Shown: positions 7,466 through 15,351 of the stretch, piece by piece
Layout of the letters: each line of letters starts with the position of its first letter
Numbering within the stretch: the stretch's first letter is position 1
DNA from: Streptacidiphilus melanogenes
GTDB taxonomy: Bacteria > Actinomycetota > Actinomycetes > Streptomycetales > Streptomycetaceae
Direction of reading: 5' to 3'
Length of the DNA: 38,915 nt
Assembly (NCBI RefSeq): GCF_000787835.1
Contig: NZ_BBPP01000027.1
Span: forward strand, 1-38,915
Made by a program: the position numbers and the translations under genes
Notes under the pieces: model-generated
Database searches by the model: none
What the model was told of the DNA's origin: nothing
The model's input: the letters and a program-made list of their open reading frames with translations, nothing else

Positions 7466-8505
7466 GCCTGTGCTCCCCTCGAAACGGCGCGGGTGCGCAG
7501 CCGGGCCGGCAGGCCGGCGACGCCGCCCGGCAGGGCGTAGACGGTGATCACGAACAGCGCCCCCAGCAGGAACAGCGGCTGCGACAACGGCACTCGCAGC
7601 ACGGACGGCAGGCCGGCGATCGTCCCGGAGCCGGCCAGGCTCGCGAGGCGATGCTCCGCCCAGGTGTACAACACGCCACCGACAAGCGGTCCAAAGCGGG
7701 TCCCCGACCCGCCGAGCACCACCATGACCAGCAGGGACAGGGTGAAGTCGGAGGTCGTCGTCTGCGGCGTGGCGCCGCCCGTGAGCAGAAGGTAGACCAC
7801 GCCGCCGAGCGCAGCCAGGGTGCCGGCCAGGACGAAGGCGACGAGCTTGAATCCGTACGGGCGCAGGCCCAGCACCTCCACCCGGCGCTCGTTCTCGCGG
7901 ATGCCCTCCCAGACGCGGCCGATCGGCGAGCGCACCGCCCACTGCACGGCGGCCAGGGTGACGACGAGATAGGCCAGCGCGATCCAGTACAGGTTGGCCG
8001 TGTGCTGGATGCCGACGAGGGAGGTCGGCAGACCGGTCGCGGCGAGACCCTCCTCGCCGCCGGTCACCCCGCCGGGGTCGCGCTGGACCAGGATCGATCC
8101 GGCCTGGGCGAAGGCGAGGGTGACCATGGCGAAGCCGATGCCGGTCATCCGCAGGCTCACCGAACCGAGCAGGGCGGACAGGGCCACGCCCGCCAGCAGC
8201 CCCAGCGCGGCGGCGAGCCAGAAGTCCATCCCGGCCCGGGTCAGCAGCAGGCCCGTGGCGTAGGTCCCGGCGGCGAAGTAGAGGGCGTGGCCGAAGGAGA
8301 GCAGACCGGTGCGGCCGAGCAGCAGGTCGTAGCCGGTGGCCAGTCCGCCGAAGACCAGGCACAGGGCCAGCAGTTGGAGGCTGCCGGGGCTGCCGACGGG
8401 ACCGTCCAGCAGGCCGGGCAGCGGCAGCGCGCTGTACGGCAGCAGGACCAGCACGACCAACACCAGGGCGGGCCACCAGCGCCGCAGCAGGGCGGGGACG
8501 TTCAC
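7462..8505 (-). CDS. livM: Branched-chain amino acid-type ABC transporter permease LivM
   Basis: A 347-residue membrane protein with about 8-10 hydrophobic helices. The LivM hallmark GRTGLLSFGHALYFAAGTYATGLL (broken here at GHAL) is near residue 65, and the cytoplasmic coupling loop WEGIRENERRVEVLGLRPYGFKL is near residue 200, with SLLVMVVLGGSGTRFGPLVGG further on. It forms the translocation pore with LivH. The start is GTG 8505, overlapping the LivH stop as GTGA (8502-8505). It is the fifth gene of the operon. Confidence 0.9.
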   Translation of the reverse strand: MNVPALLRRWWPALVLVVLVLLPYSALPLPGLLDGPVGSPGSLQLLALCLVFGGLATGYDLLLGRTGLLSFGHALYFAAGTYATGLLLTRAGMDFWLAAALGLLAGVALSALLGSVSLRMTGIGFAMVTLAFAQAGSILVQRDPGGVTGGEEGLAATGLPTSLVGIQHTANLYWIALAYLVVTLAAVQWAVRSPIGRVWEGIRENERRVEVLGLRPYGFKLVAFVLAGTLAALGGVVYLLLTGGATPQTTTSDFTLSLLVMVVLGGSGTRFGPLVGGVLYTWAEHRLASLAGSGTIAGLPSVLRVPLSQPLFLLGALFVITVYALPGGVAGLPARLRTRAVSRGAQA

Positions 8506-9365
8506 GCGAGCCTCCCGGTCAGGCCGCTCGGGCGCACCAGCAGCAGGGCGGCGAGCATGACGACCACGGACAGGTCGCCCAGTCCCGCGGTGCTGTAGTA
8601 GTTGGCGAACTGCTGGACCAGGCCGACGACGACGCAGGCGACGGCCGCGCCGCCGACCGAGCCGAGGCCGCCCATCACCACGACGACGAAGCCGAAGATG
8701 AGCAGCGAGCTGCCCTGGGTGGGATCGACGGAGCCGAAGTAGAGCCCGGCCAGGCCGCCCGCGAGGGCGGCGGCCGCGCCGCCGATGGCGAAGACGAGGG
8801 TGAACGCCTTGCGGACGTCGATCCCGAGGGCGGTCACCATGGCCCGGTCCTCCACGCCGGCGCGCACGACGAGGCCGTGCCGGGTCCGGCCGAGGAAGAG
8901 CCGCAGCGCGAGCAGCACCACCAGCGCAGCGCCGACCAGGACCAGCCGGTTGACCGGCACCGACGCGCCGACCAGCGTGAAGGTTCCGGCGAGTACGCCC
9001 GGCACCGGGAAGGTGCGGGCGTCGGCGCCCCAGATCGCGGAGAGCAGCGCGGGCACGGCCAGGCCCACGCCGACGGTGGCCAGTACCTGTTCGCGTGGCC
9101 GCCGGTAGAGCGGCCGGATCAGGCCGAGTTCGAGCGCGACGGCCGCCAGGGTGCCCACCGCGGTGCCGAAGAGCAACGCGAGGGGGAAGCCGAAGGAGTG
9201 GCTCGCCGCCCACCAGGTGGCGTAGGCGCCGACCGACAGCAGCGCGCCGTGGGCGAAGTTGAGCACGTCCATCAGGCCGAAGATGAGCGAAAGTCCGGAC
9301 GCGACCAGGAAGTAGAGCGCGCCGAGGCCGAGGCCGGTGACGCCGAGCAGGACGACGGTGGACAT
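8502..9365 (-). CDS. livH: Branched-chain amino acid-type ABC transporter permease LivH
   Basis: A 287-residue polytopic permease. Family signatures include GLSLIFGLMDVLNFAHGALL near the N-terminus, the coupling loop RAGVEDRAMVTALGIDVRKAF in the middle, and FVVVVMGGLGSVGGAAVACVVVGL near the end. It pairs with LivM. The ATG at 9365 shares one base with the TGA of livF (TGATG), so the genes are translationally coupled. The family carries leucine/isoleucine/valine but also urea, amides, aromatic acids and other carboxylates; the substrate is not readable from the permease. Confidence 0.9.
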   Translation of the reverse strand: MSTVVLLGVTGLGLGALYFLVASGLSLIFGLMDVLNFAHGALLSVGAYATWWAASHSFGFPLALLFGTAVGTLAAVALELGLIRPLYRRPREQVLATVGVGLAVPALLSAIWGADARTFPVPGVLAGTFTLVGASVPVNRLVLVGAALVVLLALRLFLGRTRHGLVVRAGVEDRAMVTALGIDVRKAFTLVFAIGGAAAALAGGLAGLYFGSVDPTQGSSLLIFGFVVVVMGGLGSVGGAAVACVVVGLVQQFANYYSTAGLGDLSVVVMLAALLLVRPSGLTGRLA

Positions 9366-10099
9366 CAGTGGTCTCCCCCTCTCGCGGTGACGTCCGCACG
9401 GCGGCCGACGCCCAGCAGGGTCTTGGACTTCTCGGTGTCGGCGAGCAGTTCGGCCGCGGGCCCGGCGTGGGCGGTGCGGCCGTCGGCGAGGACGACGCAG
9501 TGGGCGGCCAACCGCCGTACCAGCGCCAGGTTCTGCTCGACGAGCAGGACCGGGACGGCCTGGGCGGCGCGTTCCAGGGCGACGGCGACCTCGGTCACGA
9601 CGCGCGGCGCGAGCCCCTTGGTCGGCTCGTCCGCGATGACCAGCCGGTTGCCGCGGTTGAGCAGGGTGCGGCCGATGGCGACCATCTGCTGCTGGCCTCC
9701 GGAGAGGGTGCCGGCCTGCTGCCGGGCGCGCTGCTTGAGCTCGGGGAAGAGCTCGTGCACGAGGTCGTAGGCGGGGTCGGGGTCGCGCTCGGCCAGGCGC
9801 AGGTTCTCCGCCACGGTCAGCGCGACGAAGACGCCGCGGTCCTCCGGGACGTAGCCGATGCCGCGCCGCACGATCTGATGTGTCGTCATGCCAACGGTCT
9901 CGTCTCCGCCGTAGCGGACCGATCCGGTGCGCGGGACCAGGCCGAGCACGCCGCGCACCGTCGTGGTCTTGCCGGCGCCGTTGCGGCCGAGCAGCGCGGT
10001 GACACCGCCCGCCGCGACGTCGAGGTCGACGCCGTGCAGGATGTGGCGGCCACCGATCACGACCTTCAGGTCGCGCACGCACAGCAGGGGAGAGGTCAC
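9365..10099 (-). CDS. livF: ABC transporter ATP-binding protein LivF
   Basis: A 244-residue ATPase with Walker A GRNGAGKTT near residue 38, signature LSGGQQQMVAIGR, Walker B LVIADEPTKGLAP and a switch region LLVEQNLAL. The IADEPTKGLAP and VEQN motifs are typical of LivF as opposed to LivG. The start is GTG 10099, overlapping the LivG stop as GTGA. It forms a heterodimer with LivG to power the permease pair. Confidence 0.9.
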   Translation of the reverse strand: MTSPLLCVRDLKVVIGGRHILHGVDLDVAAGGVTALLGRNGAGKTTTVRGVLGLVPRTGSVRYGGDETVGMTTHQIVRRGIGYVPEDRGVFVALTVAENLRLAERDPDPAYDLVHELFPELKQRARQQAGTLSGGQQQMVAIGRTLLNRGNRLVIADEPTKGLAPRVVTEVAVALERAAQAVPVLLVEQNLALVRRLAAHCVVLADGRTAHAGPAAELLADTEKSKTLLGVGRRADVTARGGDH

Positions 10100-10857
10100 A
10101 GCCCCTCCCCCAGGTACGCGAACTGGACCGTCTCGTCGGCCATGACGGCGTCGGGGGCGTCGAGGGCGAGCAGGGTGCCGTGGTGCATCACGGCCAGGCG
10201 GTCGGCCAGGCCCAGCAGGACGTCCATGTGGTGCTCCACCATCATCACGGTGCGGCCCTCGTCGCGGTGCAGCGAACGGATCAACTCCGTGAGGGCGGGC
10301 ACCTCTTCGGCGCTGACACCGGCCATGGGCTCGTCCAGCAGCATCACCCGGGGGTCGCCGACGAGCAGCACCGCCAGCTCCAACTTCCGTTTCTCGCCGT
10401 GGGAGAGGGAGCCGGCCAGGGCGTCGGCGCGGCCGGTGAGGCCGGTGCGTTCCAGCGTGGCGTCCACCTCGGCCGTGAAGGGGCGGGCGCGGCGCCAGAG
10501 GCGGAGGGAGCCGCCCTGCGCGGCCTGCGCGGCGAGGCGGACGTGGTCGGCGACGCTCATCCTGGGCCAGAGGCTGGACGTCTGGAAGGTGCGGCCCAGC
10601 CCGCGCCGGGCGCGGGCGTGCGGGGCGAGGCGGGTGATGTCCGCGCCGTCCAGCGCGATGCGGCCGCGGCTGACCGGGTTGAGGCCGCTGACCAGGTTGA
10701 ACAGCGAGGTCTTGCCTGCACCGTTGGGGCCGATGAAGGCGAGGAACTCGCCCTCGCGGACCTCCAGCGAGACGTCGTCGAGGATCACGGCGCCGCCGAC
10801 GCTCCAGCCCACGTCGGTGAGCTGGAGCACCGGCGGCGCCGGGGGCGCGGTCGTCAC
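10096..10857 (-). CDS. livG: ABC transporter ATP-binding protein LivG
   Basis: A 253-residue ATPase with Walker A GPNGAGKTS, the LivG-typical GLGRTFQTSSLWPRMSVADHV, a signature that reads LSHGEKRKLELA instead of LSGGQ (as often in LivG), and Walker B VMLLDEPMAGVS followed by MMVEHHMDVLLGLADR. The start is placed at GTG 10857, five bases after the stop of the binding-protein gene; no strong ribosome site is visible, which fits coupling to the upstream gene. Confidence 0.88.
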   Translation of the reverse strand: MTTAPPAPPVLQLTDVGWSVGGAVILDDVSLEVREGEFLAFIGPNGAGKTSLFNLVSGLNPVSRGRIALDGADITRLAPHARARRGLGRTFQTSSLWPRMSVADHVRLAAQAAQGGSLRLWRRARPFTAEVDATLERTGLTGRADALAGSLSHGEKRKLELAVLLVGDPRVMLLDEPMAGVSAEEVPALTELIRSLHRDEGRTVMMVEHHMDVLLGLADRLAVMHHGTLLALDAPDAVMADETVQFAYLGEGL

Positions 10858-10862
10858 GGTGC

Positions 10863-12098
10863 TCAGCCCGCCATCGGCTTGACCGGCGGGGCGACCTGCC
10901 CGGCCGAGAGCGAGGCCAGCAGCTTGGGCTGGGCGGCGGCGCCGGAGCCGGTGAGCGTGGCCTGGAACATCGGCTGGAGCAGCGCGTGGTCGGCGGCGCG
11001 GACCTGCTCGGGCCCCTTGGGGCCGTCGAAGGACCAGCCCTCCAGTGCCTTGACCATCGCGCCGGTGTCGCTGTCGGACGCCTGGAGCGCGTGGACGATC
11101 ATCTGCGCGGCGGTGAAGCCGTCCGGTGTGAACAGGTCCGGCGTGCCGCCGGCCTGCTTGACGCCGTTCAGCATGGCCGTTTCCACCGGGTTGTTCCCGC
11201 CCGCGCCCGGGAAGTAGTGGGCCAGGAAGGAGACCTTGCTGCCCGCGTTGCCGAAGATCGGGTACGAGGCGGTCCCGGCCAGGCCGGTGACGACCTTGGT
11301 CGAGCCCAGCACACCCTGCTGGTCGAGCGCCGTCCACAGCGCGGGTGCGGTGGTGCCCGCCCAGGCGACGTAGACCAGGTCGGCCTTCGCGGACTTCACC
11401 TGCTGGGCGAAGGGCGTGAGGTCGGTCGCGCTCGGCGGCGCGAGCACCTGGGAGACGGTGGCTCCCTTGGGGCCGAGCACCGCCTTGACCGCGGCGACGT
11501 TGGCCTGGCCGAAGGCGCTGTCCTGGGCCAGCACGAGGATCTTCTTGCCGCTCGGGTCCCCGACGAAGGAGCCCGCAGCGGCGATGTCCTGGTAGCTCTC
11601 GCGGCCGGAGCGGAAGGTGTACGTGTTCGCGCCCGTCAGCGCGTCGGTGGCGGCGGGTCCGGCGACGTAGAGGATCTGGTTCTGCGCGGCGAGCGGCGCG
11701 AGCTGCAGGGCGACACCGGAGTCCGTGGTCCCGGCGAGGATCTTCACGCCCTTGCCGATCAGGTCCTTGGCGTCGGCGACGGCGGTCGCCGGGTCGCCGG
11801 TGTCGTCCTCCTCGATGACGTCGATCTTGTGCCCGTCCACCGCGCCGGTGCCGTGGGTGGCGTAGGCGAGGCCGGCTTGGAAGCCCTGCTCGTACTGCTT
11901 GCCGTAGGCGGCCAGCAGGCCCGTGCGGGAGTACAGCAGCCCCACCTTGACCGGTGCGGAGGCGCTGCCCCCGCCCGCCTGCGCGGTGCCCGCCGTCCCG
12001 GCCGAGGCGCACCCGGCGGCGATCAGGGCAGTGGCCGCGGTGACGGCGAGGACGCCTGCACTGCGTCTGACTGGGCGGGACGGACGGTCGACGGTCAT
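10863..12098 (-). CDS. Lipoprotein substrate-binding protein of branched-chain-type ABC importer (LivK-like)
   Basis: A 411-residue type I periplasmic-binding fold protein, first gene of the livKGFHM-hydrolase operon. A signal peptide ends in the lipobox LIAAGC (Cys30), followed by a flexible Ala/Gly/Ser linker, so it is anchored to the outer face of the membrane. The mature start VKVGLLYSRTGLLAAYGKQYEQG and later KILVLAQDSAFGQANVAAVKAVLGPKGATV are typical of LivK/AmiC-like receptors. GAGGAG sits six bases before the ATG. It is divergent from the CoA-transferase genes across a 192-base gap that must hold both promoters; a TACGGT hexamer upstream may be a -10 box. Ligand unknown. Confidence 0.88.
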   Translation of the reverse strand: MTVDRPSRPVRRSAGVLAVTAATALIAAGCASAGTAGTAQAGGGSASAPVKVGLLYSRTGLLAAYGKQYEQGFQAGLAYATHGTGAVDGHKIDVIEEDDTGDPATAVADAKDLIGKGVKILAGTTDSGVALQLAPLAAQNQILYVAGPAATDALTGANTYTFRSGRESYQDIAAAGSFVGDPSGKKILVLAQDSAFGQANVAAVKAVLGPKGATVSQVLAPPSATDLTPFAQQVKSAKADLVYVAWAGTTAPALWTALDQQGVLGSTKVVTGLAGTASYPIFGNAGSKVSFLAHYFPGAGGNNPVETAMLNGVKQAGGTPDLFTPDGFTAAQMIVHALQASDSDTGAMVKALEGWSFDGPKGPEQVRAADHALLQPMFQATLTGSGAAAQPKLLASLSAGQVAPPVKPMAG

Positions 12099-12290
12099 GG
12101 CCGGCTCCTCGGTCTTCGGGGTGGATGCCGGAACCGTAGGAGTGCGGCCTCTTCGGGGACATGTGAACGAACACCGCTTCGACCGGGCGAAGCATGTGGC
12201 CGCCCGACATGGTTGCGGCGAACGGCCAGTGGCGATGGTGGGTGGACTTCCCCCGGAACATCCCCCTGACGCATCGAGGAGCGCTCCCCC

Positions 12291-13061
12291 ATGGACAAAG
12301 TCATCCCCTCCGCGGCCGAGGCCGTCGCGGACATCCCTGACGGGGCCTCACTCGCCGTCGGCGGCTTCGGACTGTGCGGGATCCCGTCGACGCTGATCGC
12401 CGCGCTGGTCGCGTCCGGTGTCGGCGGGCTGCGGGTCGCGTCGAACAACTGCGGCGTGGACGACTGGGGGCTCGGCCTGCTGCTCCGCGAGGGCCGGATC
12501 GCGCGGATGACCTCGTCCTATGTCGGGGAGAACAAGGAGTTCGCCCGGCAGTACCTCGCCGGCGAGCTGGAGGTCGAGCTCGTCCCGCAGGGGACCCTCG
12601 CCGAGCGGCTGCGCGCGGGCGGCTGCGGCATCCCGGCGTTCTACACGCCCGCCGGCGTCGGCACGCAGGTCCAGGAGGGCGGCCTGCCCTGGCGCTACGG
12701 GCCTGACGGCGACGTCGTCCTCGCGTCGCCGCCCAAGGAGGTGCGCACCTTCGACGGCCGCGACCATCTGCTGGAGGAGGCGATCACCGCCGACTTCGCG
12801 CTGGTGCGCGCCGCCGTCGCGGACCGGCACGGGAACCTCGTGTTCCACGCGGCCGCCCGGAACTTCAACCCGCTCGCCGCCGCGGCCGGGCGGATCACCG
12901 TGGTGGAGGCCGAACGCATCGTCGAGGCAGGCGAGTTGGACCCCGACGCGATCCATCTGCCCGGCATCCACGTCGACCGGGTCGTCCGGGCCGCCGCCGA
13001 CGGGGCCGACAAGCGCATCGAACGACGCACCACCCGCCCCGCCGCCACCCTGGAGAGCTGA
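12291..13061 (+). CDS. 3-oxoacid CoA-transferase subunit A
   Basis: A 256-residue family I CoA-transferase alpha subunit. The CoA-binding glycine-rich motif reads [13 protein letters not shown] (usual [13 protein letters not shown]). [33 protein letters not shown] (split at the Y) and [13 protein letters not shown] are diagnostic. It moves CoA from succinyl-CoA or acetyl-CoA to acetoacetate, 3-oxoadipate or a related 3-oxo acid, together with subunit B three bases downstream. GAGGAG lies nine bases before the ATG. Being divergent from a LivKGFHM importer suggests the pair serves catabolism of the imported compound, for example branched-chain or aromatic acids. Whether it is ScoA- or PcaI-like cannot be decided by eye. 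Confidence 0.9.
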   Translation: MDKVIPSAAEAVADIPDGASLAVGGFGLCGIPSTLIAALVASGVGGLRVASNNCGVDDWGLGLLLREGRIARMTSSYVGENKEFARQYLAGELEVELVPQGTLAERLRAGGCGIPAFYTPAGVGTQVQEGGLPWRYGPDGDVVLASPPKEVRTFDGRDHLLEEAITADFALVRAAVADRHGNLVFHAAARNFNPLAAAAGRITVVEAERIVEAGELDPDAIHLPGIHVDRVVRAAADGADKRIERRTTRPAATLES

Positions 13062-13064
13062 ACC

Positions 13065-13700
13065 ATGACGCCGACCCTCACCCGCGACCGGCTCGCCGCC
13101 CGCGCCGCAGCGGAGCTGCGCGACGGTCAGTACGTCAACCTCGGCATCGGGCTCCCGACGCTCGTGCCGAACCATCTCCCGCCGGGCGTCAGCGTCGTGC
13201 TGCACTCCGAGAACGGCATCCTGGGCACCGGGCCGTACCCGGTCGCGGGGACCGAGCATCCGGACCTGGTCAACGCCGGCAAGGAGACCGTGACGGTGCT
13301 CGACGGCGCGGCGTACTTCGACTCGGCCGCGTCCTTCGGGATGGTCCGCTCGGGGCGGGTGGACGTGACGATCCTCGGCGCGATGCAGGTGTCGGCCGAG
13401 GGCGACCTGGCCAACTGGACCATCCCCGGCAAGATGGTCAAGGGCATGGGCGGGGCGATGGACCTGGTCCACGGCGCCCGGCGGGTCGTGGTCGTCATGG
13501 AGCACACCGCCAAGGACGGCAGCCCCAAGTTGGTGCGCCGCTGCACCCTGCCGCTGACCGGCCGCCGCGTGGTGGACCGCGTCATCACCGACCTGGCCGT
13601 CTTCGACGTCGACCCGGACGGGCTGCGGCTGGTCGAGCTCACGCCCGGCGTGACGGTCCGGGACCTCCGCGACGCGACGGAGGCCCCGTTCCGCGCCTGA
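13065..13700 (+). CDS. 3-oxoacid CoA-transferase subunit B
   Basis: A 211-residue beta subunit. [19 protein letters not shown] leads to the SENGILG motif whose Glu49 forms the glutamyl-CoA thioester. [39 protein letters not shown] and [19 protein letters not shown] complete the family pattern at about the usual length. It is three bases from subunit A and presumably co-translated. It converges on the uracil-DNA glycosylase gene. Confidence 0.9.
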   Translation: MTPTLTRDRLAARAAAELRDGQYVNLGIGLPTLVPNHLPPGVSVVLHSENGILGTGPYPVAGTEHPDLVNAGKETVTVLDGAAYFDSAASFGMVRSGRVDVTILGAMQVSAEGDLANWTIPGKMVKGMGGAMDLVHGARRVVVVMEHTAKDGSPKLVRRCTLPLTGRRVVDRVITDLAVFDVDPDGLRLVELTPGVTVRDLRDATEAPFRA

Positions 13701-13711
13701 GAACCAGTGGT

Positions 13712-13740
13712 GCTCGGCCGCCGAACCTCAGTCGCCGAGC
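13712..13740. terminator. Inverted repeat between convergent CoA-transferase and ung genes
   Basis: GCTCGGC (13712-13718) and GCCGAGC (13734-13740), loop 15 bases. It overlaps the last codons of ung and lies just beyond the CoA-transferase stop. A modest two-way terminator candidate without U-run. Confidence 0.35.
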
Positions 13741-14420
13741 TGCCAGTTGATCGGGGCCTGGCCGAAGTCGGCCAGCGCCTTGTCGATCTGCGAGAACGGC
13801 TTGGTGCCGAGGAAGTGGCGTGCGGAGAGCGGCGACGGGTGGCCGCTCTGCACCACCACGTGGCGGGCGGTGTCGATCAGCGGGAGCTTCTTCTTGGCGT
13901 AGCCGCCCCAGAGCACGAAGACCACCGGCTCCGGGCGGGCGTTGACGGCCTTGATGACGGCGTCGGTGAACTTCTCCCAGCCCTTGCCCGCGTGCGAACC
14001 GGCCTCGTGGGCGCGGACCGTCAGCACCGCGTTGAGCAGCAGCACGCCCTGGTCGGCCCACTCCTCCAGATTGCCGTGCTTCGGCGCGGTGAGGCCGAGG
14101 TCGGTGCCGAGCTCCTTGTAGATGTTGCGCAGCGACGGCGGGACCTTGACGCCCCGGCGGACGGAGAAGCACATGCCGTGCGCCTGGTTGTCGTCGTGGT
14201 ACGGGTCCTGGCCCAGCAGCAGCACCTTCACCCGGTCGAGCGGGGTGTGCTCCAGCGCGGCGAAGACCTCGCCCCGGGGCGGGAAGACCTGCCCGGCGCC
14301 CCGCTCGGCGGCCACGTACTCGGCGAGCTCGTGGAAGTAGGGCTGCTCCACCTCGTCCTGGAGCGCCGCGCGCCACGACTCGGGCAGCACGAACTCGTCG
14401 GTGGGAGCGGTGTTGGACAT
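13728..14420 (-). CDS. ung: Uracil-DNA glycosylase, family 1
   Basis: A 230-residue protein of normal Ung length. The water-activating loop KVLLLGQDPYHDDNQAHG contains Asp72; GVLLLNAVLTV, FVLWGGYAKKK and the DNA-intercalating loop SGHPSPLSA are all intact. It removes uracil from DNA in the cytoplasm to start base-excision repair. The ATG has GGAGG seven bases upstream. High-GC actinomycetes usually carry more than one uracil glycosylase. It is a single gene, converging on the CoA-transferase genes. Confidence 0.95.
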   Translation of the reverse strand: MSNTAPTDEFVLPESWRAALQDEVEQPYFHELAEYVAAERGAGQVFPPRGEVFAALEHTPLDRVKVLLLGQDPYHDDNQAHGMCFSVRRGVKVPPSLRNIYKELGTDLGLTAPKHGNLEEWADQGVLLLNAVLTVRAHEAGSHAGKGWEKFTDAVIKAVNARPEPVVFVLWGGYAKKKLPLIDTARHVVVQSGHPSPLSARHFLGTKPFSQIDKALADFGQAPINWQLGD

Positions 14421-14494
14421 GCGGGATCCTCCGGGCGTCGCCGTCTGGCAGTCTGTCGTTTCGGGCTGACTCGACGTGGAAACGCTATCGCCCG

Positions 14495-15307
14495 TCACTG
14501 ACACATCGCCTCGCGCGGGTTGCCGCCCTGGTCGCCCCGGTCTTCCTGCGCGCGCCGGTCGCCGGGCTCGCCGGGCCGTCCGGCGCGGGCGGCCTGCATC
14601 CGCTCCAGGTCCACCGCGATCCCGTCCAGGACGCGCCCCAGCCCGGACTCGAAGACCTGGTCGGGGTCCGGGTGGTCCTCCGCGCCGTGGACGTAGCTCG
14701 CCAGCAGCGGGTGACGGCCCTCCGACAGCACGCCCATGAGGTAGGGACCGAGGGCGCGGCGGTAGTCGTCCTCGGTGACGCCGGTGCGGCGGATCGTCTC
14801 CGCCTCGGCGATCTCGCTCATCACGAAGCCCTGCACGTACGCCATCATGGTCTGGCTGAGACGGGCCATCGCGTCGATGCCGATGCCCTGGCCCTCCATG
14901 GCGGCCAGCATCCGCTCGGTGTTGTCGAGCATGTTGGGGCCGAACGGCGGGCGGGAGGCGGAGACGCCCTGGACCCACGGGTGCCGCAGCACCAGCGCCC
15001 GGTAGCGCCGCGCGATGCCGCGCAGTTCGGCGCGCCAGTCGCCGCGCCGGGGCGGGCGTTCGCCCTCGCCCATCACCTGGTCGATCATGAGGTCGAGCAG
15101 GTCGTCCTTGGTCTCGACGTAGCGATAGAGCGACATCGTGCCGACGCCCAGCTCCGAGGCGATGCGCCGCATCGACACGGACTCCAGCCCCTCCGCGTCG
15201 GCGAGCGCGACGGCGGCGCCGACCACGGACTCCACGCTCAGGGACGGTTGGGGTCCCCGGCCGGTGCCACGGGTCCGGGCCCACACGGGCGTACGGGCTT
15301 CCGCCAA
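14495..15307 (-). CDS. TetR-family transcriptional regulator
   Basis: A 270-residue regulator. The TetR DNA-binding helix-turn-helix is clear: VVGAAVALADAEGLESVSMRRIASELGVGTMSLYRYVETKDDLLDLM (residues about 25-72; key helix GTMSLYRYV). The C-terminal ligand domain is of the tetracycline-repressor-like type, and a hydrophilic tail of about 30 residues (RAGRPGEPGDRRAQ) ends the protein. I start it at TTG 15307 because GGAGGAGG lies five bases upstream; other in-frame starts have none. A perfect palindrome lies 20-38 bases upstream, strongly suggesting autoregulation. No exporter is adjacent; the class F sortase gene stops 44 bases upstream, so the regulator may also be read from that operon. 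Confidence 0.85.
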   Translation of the reverse strand: MAEARTPVWARTRGTGRGPQPSLSVESVVGAAVALADAEGLESVSMRRIASELGVGTMSLYRYVETKDDLLDLMIDQVMGEGERPPRRGDWRAELRGIARRYRALVLRHPWVQGVSASRPPFGPNMLDNTERMLAAMEGQGIGIDAMARLSQTMMAYVQGFVMSEIAEAETIRRTGVTEDDYRRALGPYLMGVLSEGRHPLLASYVHGAEDHPDPDQVFESGLGRVLDGIAVDLERMQAARAGRPGEPGDRRAQEDRGDQGGNPREAMCQ

Positions 15308-15326
15308 GACGGCCTCCTCCAAGCAG

Positions 15327-15345
15327 GTGCGTACATTGTACGCAC
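15327..15345. promoter_or_regulatory. Perfect 19-bp palindrome, likely TetR operator and promoter
   Basis: On the minus strand it reads GTGCGTACAATGTACGCAC: two perfect 9-base half sites around one base. It contains TACAAT, a strong -10 hexamer, and lies 20 bases before the TTG start of the TetR gene. Binding there would block the gene's own promoter. No clear -35 is seen. Confidence 0.7.
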
Positions 15346-15351
15346 CCTGAC

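Noticed and set aside
12099-12290. GTGAACGAACAC as an operator between the divergent livK and CoA-transferase genes
   Set aside because: Only the outer three bases of each half are symmetric, so the inverted repeat is too imperfect to claim.
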